The position numbers and the translations under genes are program-made. Of a stretch of 64,000 nucleotides of DNA, positions 8,800 through 16,935 are shown piece by piece (positions within the stretch are counted from its first letter, which is position 1; the number at the start of each line of letters is the position of its first letter). The notes beneath the pieces are model-generated. The model was not told where the DNA came from and ran no database searches. It saw nothing but the letters and a program-made list of their open reading frames with translations. This DNA is from Micromonospora sediminicola (GTDB lineage: Bacteria; Actinomycetota; Actinomycetes; Mycobacteriales; Micromonosporaceae): assembly GCF_900089585.1 (NCBI RefSeq), contig NZ_FLRH01000003.1, positions 1,936,501-2,000,500 of the forward strand. The letters run 5' to 3'.

Positions 8800-9884
8800 G
8801 TGACGTCACTGATACCGCGCTGCCCGCGCAGTCGCCGCCGGTGGACCGGGCGGAGACCGCCAAGGCCGAGGCCGGGGCCCGGCTCTCCTGGTGGCGTGGC
8901 GACGGCGGGGAGGGCGCGAAGCGCAACCTCGGCCTGCTCGCCACGCTGGTGGTGCTGGTCGTCATCGGCATCCTGACCCGACCCGACCTCTATGGCGACC
9001 CGAACTGGGTGTGGGGCAACACGCTCACCATCCTCAAGCTCGCCTCGGTGGTCGGCGTGGTCACCGTCGGCATGACCTTCGTGATCGTCGGCGGCGGGAT
9101 CGACCTGTCGGTCGGCGCGATCGTGGCGCTGGCCGGGGTCTGGTGCACCACGGTGGCGACCCAGAGCTACGGCGCCGGCGGCATGATCTTCAGCGCGCTG
9201 ACCGTGGGGTTGGCCGTCGGCGTGGTCAACGGGCTGCTCATCTCGTACGGGCGGCTGGTGCCGTTCATCGCCACGCTGGCCATGCTGGTGGCCGCGCGGG
9301 GGCTGGCCGCGGAGATCTCCGACAAGCAGACCCAGGTCTCCACCAGCTCGTTCATCAACGGCATCGCGACCACCAAGGTGCTCGGCATCCCGCTGCTGGT
9401 CTACATCCTGGTCGCGGTGGTCGCGGCCGGCTGGGTGCTGCTGAACCGGACCACGTTCGGCCGCCGCACGGTGGCGGTCGGCGGCAACCCGGAGGCGGCC
9501 CGGCTCGCCGGCATCAACGTCCGCCGGCACACCGTGCTCCTCTACGCGCTCTCCGGCCTCTGCTGCGGCATCGCCGCGGTCATGCTGACCGCGCAGGCCA
9601 CCTCCGCCCAGGCGGCGATGGCGAACCTCTACGAGCTGGACGCGATCGCCGCCGCGATCATCGGCGGCACGCTGCTCAGCGGCGGGCGGGGCACCATCAT
9701 CGGCTCCCTGCTCGGGGTGATCATCTTCTCCACGATCACGAACCTCTTCGCCATCAACAACCTCTCCGCCGAGGCCCAGAACATGGTCAAGGGCGGCATC
9801 ATCGTCGCCGCCGTCCTGGTCCAGCAGGTGCAGTTCCGCAGCCTGACCCAGTTCCTCGCCCGTAACCGGGCCACCACCACCTGA
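8796..9884 (+). CDS. Sugar ABC transporter permease, RbsC type
   Basis: 362-residue inner-membrane permease with about 10 hydrophobic segments. The family motifs GMTFVIVGGGIDLSVGAIVAL (about 87-107) and VGGNPEAARLAGINV are clear, as is LDAIAAAIIGGTLLSGG. The start ATG overlaps the ATPase stop. It works with the ATPase at 7234 and the lipoprotein at 9975 to import a pentose, hexose or cyclitol. Confidence 0.94.
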   Translation: MSDVTDTALPAQSPPVDRAETAKAEAGARLSWWRGDGGEGAKRNLGLLATLVVLVVIGILTRPDLYGDPNWVWGNTLTILKLASVVGVVTVGMTFVIVGGGIDLSVGAIVALAGVWCTTVATQSYGAGGMIFSALTVGLAVGVVNGLLISYGRLVPFIATLAMLVAARGLAAEISDKQTQVSTSSFINGIATTKVLGIPLLVYILVAVVAAGWVLLNRTTFGRRTVAVGGNPEAARLAGINVRRHTVLLYALSGLCCGIAAVMLTAQATSAQAAMANLYELDAIAAAIIGGTLLSGGRGTIIGSLLGVIIFSTITNLFAINNLSAEAQNMVKGGIIVAAVLVQQVQFRSLTQFLARNRATTT

Positions 9885-9974
9885 TCCCACCGCGCACGCC
9901 GGCCGCCGTCGACCCGACGGTGGTCCGACCCACCGCACCCGAAAACACCCCACCACCTCATCCAGGAGGTCGTC

Positions 9975-11027
9975 ATGAGAACACCGCGCCACGATCTGTC
10001 CCGCCGCCGGTTGCTCTTCGGTGGAGCCGCGGTCTCCGCCGGGGTGCTGCTCGCCGGCTGCACCAGCAACGAGCAGACCCCGACGGAGGCGCAGACGAAG
10101 GCCGCCGCGACCGGTGGCAACACCGAGCCGGGCAAGAAGGTGACCATCGGTTTCTCCGCCCCGGCCGCCGACCACGGCTGGATCGCCGCCATCACCAACA
10201 ACGCCAAGGCGCAGGCCGGGGCGTACTCGGACGTGGAGCTGAAGTCGGTGGAGGCCGGCGCGGACGCGGCGGCCCAGCGGGCCGCGCTGTCCACGCTGAT
10301 CTCCCAGAAGCCGGACGTGATCGTGCTGCTGCCGCACGACGGCAAGGAGCTCAACGCGTTCGGCCTGGAGGCGATGAAGGCCGGCATCCCGGTGGTCAAC
10401 CTGGACCGGGCCTTCCCCGACGCGCGGGCCTACCGCCTCCAGATCAAGGGCGACAACTACGGCATGGGGGTGGCCGCCGCCACCTACATCGCCGAGCAGC
10501 TCAAGGCCAAGGGCGTGAGTAACCCGGTGATCGGTGAGATCCCCGGCATCGAGTCGCTGGAGCTGACCCAGGAACGCTCCAAGGGCTTCGCCGACACGCT
10601 CGCCTCCTACGGGCTGAAGGTCGCCAACCGGCGGCCGGCCGAGTTCACCGTGGACTCCGGCCAGCAGGCCGCCACCGGTCTGTTCCAGGCCCTGCCGAAG
10701 ATCGACGCGGTCTGGAACCACGACGACGACCAGGGCATCGGCGTGCTCGCCGCGGTCAACCAGGCCAACCGCAAGGAGTTCTTCATGGTCGGCGGCGCCG
10801 GCTCGAAGAAGGCCATGGAGGACATCGCCGCCGACAGCACGGTGCTCAAGGCCACCGTCACCTACAGCCCGTCGATGGCCTCCTCGGCCATCTCCCTGGC
10901 CCGCCTGATCGGCCAGGGCAAGGGCATGTCCGACCTGGTCGAACTCCAGGTACCGAAGGAGATCGTGCTCTCCTCCGAGACGATCACCAAGGAGAACGCG
11001 GGCGACTACCTGAAGCTCGGGTTCTGA
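9975..11027 (+). CDS. Sugar-binding lipoprotein of the CUT2 transporter
   Basis: 350-residue periplasmic-binding-protein family member. It has a twin-arginine-like signal (SRRRLLFGG) and lipobox LAGC with the lipid-bearing Cys at residue 29, so it probably leaves by the Tat route and is anchored outside. The mature part has the ribose-binding (type 1) fold: VTIGFSAPAADHGWIAAI near the start, then LISQKPDVIVLLPHDG and VVNLDRAF. AGGAGG precedes ATG by 7 nt. The substrate is not predictable from sequence, but neighbouring genes suggest a cyclitol, polyol or keto-sugar. Confidence 0.92.
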   Translation: MRTPRHDLSRRRLLFGGAAVSAGVLLAGCTSNEQTPTEAQTKAAATGGNTEPGKKVTIGFSAPAADHGWIAAITNNAKAQAGAYSDVELKSVEAGADAAAQRAALSTLISQKPDVIVLLPHDGKELNAFGLEAMKAGIPVVNLDRAFPDARAYRLQIKGDNYGMGVAAATYIAEQLKAKGVSNPVIGEIPGIESLELTQERSKGFADTLASYGLKVANRRPAEFTVDSGQQAATGLFQALPKIDAVWNHDDDQGIGVLAAVNQANRKEFFMVGGAGSKKAMEDIAADSTVLKATVTYSPSMASSAISLARLIGQGKGMSDLVELQVPKEIVLSSETITKENAGDYLKLGF

Positions 11028-11047
11028 CACACGGGGGGAGACCCACC

Positions 11048-12247
11048 TTGTCCACTCACGACAGGATCCTGCGGGTCGGCATGGTCGGCTACGCGTTCAT
11101 GGGCGCCGCGCACTCACAGGCGTGGCGCACCGTGAACCGGGTGTTCGACCTGCCGGCGCGGGTGCGGATGTCGCTCGTCTGCGGACGGGACGAACCGAAG
11201 GTGGCCGAGGCCGCCGACCGGCTCGGCTGGGACGGCTACACCACTGACTGGCGGCGACTCGTCGAGTCCGACGAGATCGACGTGGTCGACATCTGCACAC
11301 CGGGGGACAGCCACGGCGAGATCGCGCTGGCCGCGTTGGCCGCGGGCAAGCACGTGCTGTGCGAGAAGCCGCTGGCCAACACCGTCGCCGAGGCCCGGGA
11401 GATGACGGCCGCCGCCGAACGGGCCCGGGAGTCCGGGGTACGCGCCATGTGCGGCTTCAACTACCGGCGCGTGCCCGCGGTCGCCCTGATGCGGCAGCTG
11501 GTCGCCGACGGTCGGCTCGGCGAGATCCGGCACGTCCGGGCGGTCTACCTCCAGGACTGGATCGTCGACCCGCAGTTCCCGCTGGTCTGGCGGTTGCAGA
11601 AGGACAGGGCGGGCTCCGGTGCGCTCGGCGACATCGGCGCGCACATCATCGACCTGACCCAGTACGTGACCGGCCAGCTCATCACCGGGGTCAGCGCGAT
11701 CACCGAGACGTTCGTCCGCCAGCGGCCCCTGGTCGCCGGGTCGAGCGGCCTGGCCGCGCGGGCCGACGGCAACGGCAGCGCGACGGGCGAGGTCACGGTG
11801 GACGACGCGGCGGTCTTCGTGGCCCGGCTCGACGGTGGCGCGCTCGCCACCTACGAGGCCACCCGGTTCGCCACCGGCCGCAAGAACGCCCTGCGGGTCG
11901 AGATCAACGGCTCGCGCGGCAGCGTCGTGTTCGACCTGGAACGCCTCAACGAGCTGGAGTTCCTTGACGCCACCCGGCCCGCCGCCGAGCAGGGCTTCAG
12001 CCGGATCCTGGTGACCGAGGCGGACCACCCGTACCTGTCGGCGTGGTGGCCGCCGGGCCACATCATCGGCTACGAGCACTCCTTCACCCACCAGATGCGG
12101 GACTTCGTCGAGGCGGTCGCCACCGGCGCCGACCCGGCTCCGTCGTTCGCCGACGCGTTGCAGGTCCAGCTCGTGCTCGACGCGGTCACCCGCTCGGCCG
12201 AGCGGGCCGCGTGGACGGAGGTGACACCCGCCCTGGCCGAGGTGTGA
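11048..12247 (+). CDS. Gfo/Idh/MocA family oxidoreductase
   Basis: 399-residue NAD(P)-dependent dehydrogenase. The Rossmann part reads VGMVGYAFMGAAHSQAW. The catalytic EKP motif is present in HVLCEKPLANT, followed by a C-terminal domain with GDIGAHIIDLTQYV, where the usual catalytic Asp/His pair sits. Such enzymes oxidise inositols, glucosides or amino sugars at a secondary hydroxyl. It starts with TTG after a GGGGGGAG ribosome-binding site. A GC-rich hairpin follows the stop, so it likely ends the ABC transcript. Confidence 0.9.
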   Translation: MSTHDRILRVGMVGYAFMGAAHSQAWRTVNRVFDLPARVRMSLVCGRDEPKVAEAADRLGWDGYTTDWRRLVESDEIDVVDICTPGDSHGEIALAALAAGKHVLCEKPLANTVAEAREMTAAAERARESGVRAMCGFNYRRVPAVALMRQLVADGRLGEIRHVRAVYLQDWIVDPQFPLVWRLQKDRAGSGALGDIGAHIIDLTQYVTGQLITGVSAITETFVRQRPLVAGSSGLAARADGNGSATGEVTVDDAAVFVARLDGGALATYEATRFATGRKNALRVEINGSRGSVVFDLERLNELEFLDATRPAAEQGFSRILVTEADHPYLSAWWPPGHIIGYEHSFTHQMRDFVEAVATGADPAPSFADALQVQLVLDAVTRSAERAAWTEVTPALAEV

Positions 12248-12250
12248 CGC

Positions 12251-12289
12251 CGGGCCCCCGCTCACCCAGCCGGGAGAGGCGGGGGCCCG
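12251..12289 (+). terminator. GC-rich hairpin after the Gfo/Idh gene
   Basis: Arms CGGGCCCCCGC (12251-12261) and GCGGGGGCCCG (12279-12289), 11 bp, 17-nt loop. There is no T-tract. It separates the importer genes from the ebo-like unit. Confidence 0.7.
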
Positions 12290-12445
12290 ACCGGACACCT
12301 CCCGCGCGGCGCGGCAGCGCCGCCGACAGCCTTCCGGCGCCGGCCGGCGAGGGCCCGCCGCGGTTGCGCCCCGCGGCGGGGACGAGGCCGGCTCCGGGGA
12401 GCGTGCCGCCGGAAGCCCTCCGGGCGGCACGACCAGCACGGCCCT

Positions 12446-12482
12446 CCGGTGCGGCCGGACCGGGATTCCCCGGCCGCACCGG
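12446..12482 (+). promoter_or_regulatory. Second hairpin in the leader of the ebo-like operon
   Basis: Perfect 13-bp arms CCGGTGCGGCCGG (12446-12458) and CCGGCCGCACCGG (12470-12482) with an 11-nt loop, ending 31 nt before the ATG at 12514. It could be an attenuator, a leader structure or a second terminator. The ribosome-binding site GGGGAGG just downstream is free. Confidence 0.6.
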
Positions 12483-12513
12483 TGGACCGGCACCGACCTG
12501 GGGAGGTAGCGCG

Positions 12514-13662
12514 ATGCGTACAGGTGTCTGGCTGGTCGGAGCACGTGGCTCGGTCGCGACCACCAGCGTGGTCGGGGCGCTCGCCCTGCGGGCCGGGCTG
12601 ACCGCGCCGACCGGCTGCGTCACCGAACTTCCCGCGCTGCGCGGACCCGCGCTGCCGGGCTTCACCGACCTCGTCTTCGGTGGCCACGACGTGGTCGCCA
12701 CCCCGCTCACCAAACGCGCCGAGGCGCTCGCCGCCGCCGGGGTGCTGCCCGCCCGGCTGGCCGACGCCGTGGCGCCGGAGCTGGCCGCCGTGGAGGCGGC
12801 GCTGCGCCCCGCGCCGACCGACGGTGGCCCGGGCGACCGGATCGCCGCCGTGGTCCGCGACCTCACCGACTTCCGCCGCCGCCACGAGTTGGAGCGGGTG
12901 GTGGTGGTCAACGTCGCCGCCACCGAGCCGGCGCCCGCCCCGCACCCGGCCCACCGCGACCCGGCCGCGCTGCGCGCCGCGCTGGCCGGTCCGGTCGACG
13001 TGCTGCCGGCCAGCTCCCGCTACGCGTACGCGGCGTTCACCGCCGGCTGCCCGTACGTCGACTTCACCCCGTCCACCGGCGCCCGGCTGCCGGCCCTGGT
13101 GGCGCTGGCCGACGAGCGCGGACTGCCGTACGCCGGGCACGACGGCAAGACCGGCGAGACGCTGCTCAAGTCGGTGCTGGCGCCGATGTTCGCGATGCGG
13201 CACCTGGCCGTACGTTCCTGGTCCGGGACGAACCTGCTCGGCGGCGGTGACGGCGCCACGCTGGCCGAGCCCGCCGCCAACGCGGCCAAGGTGGGCAGCA
13301 AGCAACGGGTCCTCGCCGAGACGCTCGGCTACCTGCCGCAGGGCAGCACCCGGATCGACTACGTTGAGGAACTGGGCGACTTCAAGACGGCCTGGGACCT
13401 GGTCACGTTCGCCGGCTTCCTCGGCACCGGGATGCGGATGGAGTTCACCTGGCACGGCTGCGACTCCGCGTTGGCCGCTCCGCTGGTGCTCGACCTGGCC
13501 CGGCTCACCGCCGCCGCGCACGCCGCCGGCCGCCGGGGCGCGCTGGCCGAGCTGGCGTTCTTCTTCAAGGACCCGCTCGGCGACACCGGGCACGCGCTCG
13601 GTGAGCAGTGGGCGGTGCTGTGCGACTTCGTCGGCGGTCTGCACGCCGGGGTGACCCGGTGA
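12514..13662 (+). CDS. Inositol-3-phosphate synthase-like enzyme, first gene of the ebo-like operon
   Basis: 382 residues related to myo-inositol-1-phosphate synthase, which converts glucose 6-phosphate to inositol phosphate with NAD. I see the N-terminal nucleotide motif GARGSV (9-14), YAGHDGKTGETLLKS (206-220) and WSGTNLLGGGDGATL (236-250) in the place of SYNHLGNNDG. EFTWHGCDS and FFFKDPLGD (349-357) follow. The divergent motif suggests a dedicated, possibly altered cyclase. In cyanobacterial ebo clusters this position is held by the dehydroquinate-synthase-like EboD. ATG follows GGGGAGG, and the stop overlaps the next start (GTGA). Confidence 0.85.
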   Translation: MRTGVWLVGARGSVATTSVVGALALRAGLTAPTGCVTELPALRGPALPGFTDLVFGGHDVVATPLTKRAEALAAAGVLPARLADAVAPELAAVEAALRPAPTDGGPGDRIAAVVRDLTDFRRRHELERVVVVNVAATEPAPAPHPAHRDPAALRAALAGPVDVLPASSRYAYAAFTAGCPYVDFTPSTGARLPALVALADERGLPYAGHDGKTGETLLKSVLAPMFAMRHLAVRSWSGTNLLGGGDGATLAEPAANAAKVGSKQRVLAETLGYLPQGSTRIDYVEELGDFKTAWDLVTFAGFLGTGMRMEFTWHGCDSALAAPLVLDLARLTAAAHAAGRRGALAELAFFFKDPLGDTGHALGEQWAVLCDFVGGLHAGVTR

Positions 13663-14570
13663 CCCGGCTGGCCGACCTGGTCGAGCTGGTCCGGGCGCCG
13701 GCCGCGCTCTCGGTGCCCGGGGACGTGGTGGCCGGCGGCGCGGCGGCCGGTGCGCTCGACCGGCGTACGCCCGCGCTGGCCGGCGCGTCGGTGCTGCTCT
13801 ACTGGGCCGGGATGGCCGCCAACGACTGGGCGGACCGGCGGCTGGACGCGGTCGAGCGCCCGGAGCGGCCGATCCCGTCCGGCCGGGTCCGCCCGGCCGT
13901 CGCATTGGGCGTCGCGGCCGGCCTCACCGCCGCCGGCCTCGCCGTCGCCACCGCCGCCGGGGGCCGCCGGGCGGCGGCCGTCGCGTTCCCGCTCGCGGCC
14001 ACCATCTGGGGGTACGACCTGCGGGCCAAGGACACCGCCGCCGGTCCGGCGGTGATGGCCGCCTGTCGGGGCCTGGACGTGCTGCTCGGCGCGACGGGTG
14101 GCCGTGCGGCGCGGGCGTTGCCGGCCGCGCTGACCGTCGCCGCGCACACCTGGACCGTCACCGCGCTGTCCCGCCGCGAGGTGACCGGGATGCCGGACCG
14201 GCGGTTGCCGGGCCTCACACTGGCCGGCACCGCGCTCATCGCGGTCGCCGCCCCGGGCCGGCCGCCCGTGTCAAGCGGGGCCCCCTCCTCTACCGGAGGC
14301 GTTAAAAGGGGGCCCTTCCTTCAGCTTGGTGCGCTGGTGCCGGCCGTGCTCGCCGCCGGCTACGCGGCCCGGTACGGCCGGGCGCAGGCCCGGGTGCTCG
14401 CCGACCCGGCGCCGGCCCGGGTGCGGGCCGCCGTCGGCGCCGGCATCACCGGGCTGCCCGCGTTGCAGGGCGCGCTGACCGCCCGGGCCGGCGCGCGGCT
14501 GCTCGGCCTCGCCGTCGCCGGGGCCGCCCCACTCGGTCGCCGCCTGGCCCGACTCGTCTCCCCGACATGA
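13659..14570 (+). CDS. eboC: UbiA-like prenyltransferase, EboC type
   Basis: 303-residue polytopic membrane protein of the UbiA superfamily. The first Asp-rich motif is NDWADRRLD (55-63), followed by ERPERPIPSGRV. The second region, YDLRAKDTAAGP (119-130), keeps Asp120 and Asp125. UbiA enzymes join a polyprenyl diphosphate to an acceptor in the membrane. EboC is the member tied to ebo metabolite-traffic clusters. Residues about 204-222 are encoded by an inserted repeat element (14271-14328) that stays in frame and falls between predicted membrane segments. It starts at GTG 13659, overlapping the previous stop, and ends in ATGA with the next gene. Confidence 0.85.
   Translation: MTRLADLVELVRAPAALSVPGDVVAGGAAAGALDRRTPALAGASVLLYWAGMAANDWADRRLDAVERPERPIPSGRVRPAVALGVAAGLTAAGLAVATAAGGRRAAAVAFPLAATIWGYDLRAKDTAAGPAVMAACRGLDVLLGATGGRAARALPAALTVAAHTWTVTALSRREVTGMPDRRLPGLTLAGTALIAVAAPGRPPVSSGAPSSTGGVKRGPFLQLGALVPAVLAAGYAARYGRAQARVLADPAPARVRAAVGAGITGLPALQGALTARAGARLLGLAVAGAAPLGRRLARLVSPT
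14271..14328 (-). repeat. Dispersed palindromic repeat inserted in frame in eboC
   Basis: On the reverse strand 14321-14288 matches 62737-62770 at 33 of 34 positions. The shared part begins AAGGAAGGGCCCCCT and ends CCTCCGGTAGAG. The surrounding GGGGCCCCCT/AGGGGGCCC arms can fold into a hairpin. I recall this type of repeat as dispersed in Micromonospora genomes. Here it is translated without stop or frame change. Confidence 0.85.
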
Positions 14571-15439
14571 CCGCCGCGACTCCGTCCGGGCCGGGCCGGC
14601 TGCGCTTCGGGTACGGCACCAACGGCTTCGCCAACCACCGCCTCGGTGACGCGCTCGCGGTCCTGGCCGACCTCGGATACGAGGGCGTCGCGCTCACCCT
14701 GGACCACGACCACCTGGACCCGTTCGCCCCCGGGCTGGCCCGCCGGGTGGCCGCCGTGCGCCGCCGGCTGAGCGCGCTGGGGTTGGCCGTGGTGGTCGAG
14801 ACCGGGGCCCGCTACCTGCTCGACCCCCGGCACAAGCACGCCCCGACGCTGCTGCACGACGACCCCGCCCGCCGGCTGGAGTTCCTGCGCCGGGCGGTCC
14901 GGGTCGGCGCGGACCTGGGTGCCGAGGCGGTCTCCTTCTGGGCCGGCGTACGCCCGCCGCGGGTGCCGCCGCCCGTCGCCCGGGACCGCCTGGTCGCCGG
15001 CTGCGCCGCCGTCTGCGCCGAGGCGGAGGCGGCCGGCGTGCCGCTGGGCTTCGAACCGGAGCCGGGCATGCTGGTCGAGGACATCGCCGGCTGGTGGTGG
15101 CTGCGCGACGCGCTCGGCGCGCCGCCCGGCTTCGGTATCACCCTCGACATCGGACACTGTCGCTGCCTGGAGCCGCGGCCGGTGCCCGAGTGCGTGACGG
15201 CGGTCGCCGACCACCTGGTCAACGTGCAGATCGACGACATGCGCCGGGGCGTGCACGAGCACCTGGAGTTCGGTGCCGGGGAGATCGACTTCCCGCCGGT
15301 GCTGCGCGCCCTGACCGACGCCGGCTACCGCGGCCTGGTGGCCGTGGAGCTGCCCCGGCACTCGCACGCCGCCCCGACCGTCGCCGCCCGCTCGCTGGAC
15401 TTCCTGCGCGCCGCCGCCCGGCGCGGCGAGGGGCGGTGA
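14567..15439 (+). CDS. Sugar phosphate isomerase/epimerase-like TIM barrel
   Basis: 290 residues of the xylose-isomerase-like TIM-barrel superfamily. It opens with LRFGYGTNGFANHRLGDAL. Candidate metal ligands appear as GFEPEPGM, TLDIGHCR, VQIDDM and VAVELPRHSH. It is closely similar in layout to EboE (16935-18122), sharing the GFEPEPG segment, so both may act on one substrate class. ATG overlaps the EboC stop. A 37-nt gap to the next gene contains GGGGAG. The exact reaction is unknown. Confidence 0.82.
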   Translation: MTAATPSGPGRLRFGYGTNGFANHRLGDALAVLADLGYEGVALTLDHDHLDPFAPGLARRVAAVRRRLSALGLAVVVETGARYLLDPRHKHAPTLLHDDPARRLEFLRRAVRVGADLGAEAVSFWAGVRPPRVPPPVARDRLVAGCAAVCAEAEAAGVPLGFEPEPGMLVEDIAGWWWLRDALGAPPGFGITLDIGHCRCLEPRPVPECVTAVADHLVNVQIDDMRRGVHEHLEFGAGEIDFPPVLRALTDAGYRGLVAVELPRHSHAAPTVAARSLDFLRAAARRGEGR

Positions 15440-15476
15440 CCGACCACCTTCCAGCACCCGGCAGAGGGGAGACGGC

Positions 15477-16082
15477 ATGACACCCGACCGACTGCGCGCC
15501 GCGCTGCGGGGCGTACCCGATCCGCAGTGGCTGGACGCGGCGCTGCGCCGCGTCGCGACCGAACCCGCCACGATCCCGCGTTTCTTCGCCGCCGCCGCCC
15601 GGCGGTGCGGGCGTGGACCGGTGCCCGACCCGCCCGGCTGGACCGTCGACGAGGCGGCCCGGGCGCTGCTGCTCGCCGCGCTGCCGTCCGGCCACGCCGC
15701 CGCGGCCGAGGCGCTCTACCGGCACGGCGACGCCGCCGAGCGGCGCGGGGTGCTGCGCGCGCTGCCGCTGCTGCCGATCGGGGCGGAGTGCGTGCCGCTG
15801 CTGCACGACGCGATCCGCACCAACGACACCCGGCTGGTCGCCGCCGCGCTCGGCCCCTACGCCCGGCACCTGGAGCAGCCGGCCTGGCGGCAGGCGGTGC
15901 TCAAGTGCGTGTTCGCCGGGGTGCCGCTGGCCGTGGTCGACGACCTGACCGGCCGGGCCGACGCCGAGCTGGCCCAGATGCTGGCCGCGTTCGCCGCCGA
16001 GCGGCACGCCGCCGGCCGGACCATGCCCGCCGACGCGACCGGGCTGCTGCACCGACTGACCATCACCACCACGGAGGCGTGA
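15477..16082 (+). CDS. eboA: EboA-like protein
   Basis: 201-residue soluble, Ala/Arg-rich, probably all-helical protein. The pattern PDPQWLDAALRRVATEPATIPRFFAAAARRCG at the start, then DEAARALLLAALP, AERRGVLRALPLLP and RLVAAALGPYARHL, matches EboA domain proteins. These look like HEAT-type helical repeats and have no catalytic residues. EboA has been reported only with ebo clusters and its biochemical role is unknown. One base separates its stop from the next ATG, so it is co-translated with EboB. Confidence 0.8.
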   Translation: MTPDRLRAALRGVPDPQWLDAALRRVATEPATIPRFFAAAARRCGRGPVPDPPGWTVDEAARALLLAALPSGHAAAAEALYRHGDAAERRGVLRALPLLPIGAECVPLLHDAIRTNDTRLVAAALGPYARHLEQPAWRQAVLKCVFAGVPLAVVDDLTGRADAELAQMLAAFAAERHAAGRTMPADATGLLHRLTITTTEA

Positions 16083-16083
16083 C

Positions 16084-16935
16084 ATGCGCATCTTCGACCC
16101 GCACATCCACATGACGTCGCGGACCACGGACGACTACGAGCGGATGGCCGCCGCCGGCGTGCGCGCGGTGGTCGAGCCGGCGTTCTGGCTGGGTCAGCCG
16201 CGCACCAGCGTGGACAGCTTCGTCGACTACTTCGACTCGCTGATCGGCTGGGAGCCGTTCCGGGCCGGGCAGTTCGGCGTCCGGCACCACGCCACCGTGG
16301 CGTTGAACCCGAAGGAGGCCAACGACCCGCGCTGCCGCCCGGTGCTCGACGTGCTGCCGCGCTACCTGGACAAGGACGGCGTGGTCGCGGTCGGCGAGAT
16401 CGGCTACGACGCGATGACCCCGGCCGAGGACGCCGCGCTGGCCGGGCAGCTCGCGCTGGCCGTCGGGCACGACCTGCCCGCGCTGGTGCACACCCCGCAC
16501 CGGGACAAGGCACGCGGCGTCGAGCGCACCCTCGCCGTGGTCGCCGAGTCGGGCATCGAGCCCGGGCGGGTGCTGATCGACCACCTCAACGAGGTGACCG
16601 TGAAGCTGGTCCGGGACACTGGCTGCTGGCTGGGTTTCTCCATCTACCCGGAGACCAAGATGTCGCCGCCCCGGATGGTCGAGTTGCTGCGCGCGTACGG
16701 GACCGAGCGGATGCTGGTCAACTCGGCGGCCGACTGGGGGCGCTCCGACCCGCTGCTCACCCGGGCCACCGGGGAGGCGATGCTGGCCGCCGGGTTCGAC
16801 GACGACGAGGTCGACCGGGTGCTGTGGCGCAACCCGGTGGAGTTCTACGGCCAGTCCGGGCGGCTCGACCTCGCCGACCTGGACGCCCCGGCGCCCACCT
16901 TCGCCGGCAACTCGATCCTGCGCGGGGGCGAGTGA
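16084..16935 (+). CDS. eboB: TatD-like metal-dependent hydrolase, EboB type
   Basis: 283-residue TIM-barrel hydrolase with a full metal site: H7 and H9 (FDPHIHM), E105 (VGEIGYD), H136 (LVHTPH), H167 (IDHLNE) and D217 (SAADW). TatD proteins cleave phosphoester or amide bonds. In ebo clusters this member is named EboB and its substrate is not established. The stop TGA overlaps the following ATG (TGATG), a strong coupling signal. Confidence 0.85.
   Translation: MRIFDPHIHMTSRTTDDYERMAAAGVRAVVEPAFWLGQPRTSVDSFVDYFDSLIGWEPFRAGQFGVRHHATVALNPKEANDPRCRPVLDVLPRYLDKDGVVAVGEIGYDAMTPAEDAALAGQLALAVGHDLPALVHTPHRDKARGVERTLAVVAESGIEPGRVLIDHLNEVTVKLVRDTGCWLGFSIYPETKMSPPRMVELLRAYGTERMLVNSAADWGRSDPLLTRATGEAMLAAGFDDDEVDRVLWRNPVEFYGQSGRLDLADLDAPAPTFAGNSILRGGE

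Noticed and set aside
12248..12513. Riboswitch before the inositol-phosphate-synthase-like gene
   Set aside because: I see only two simple GC-rich hairpins, and no conserved core of a known riboswitch class.
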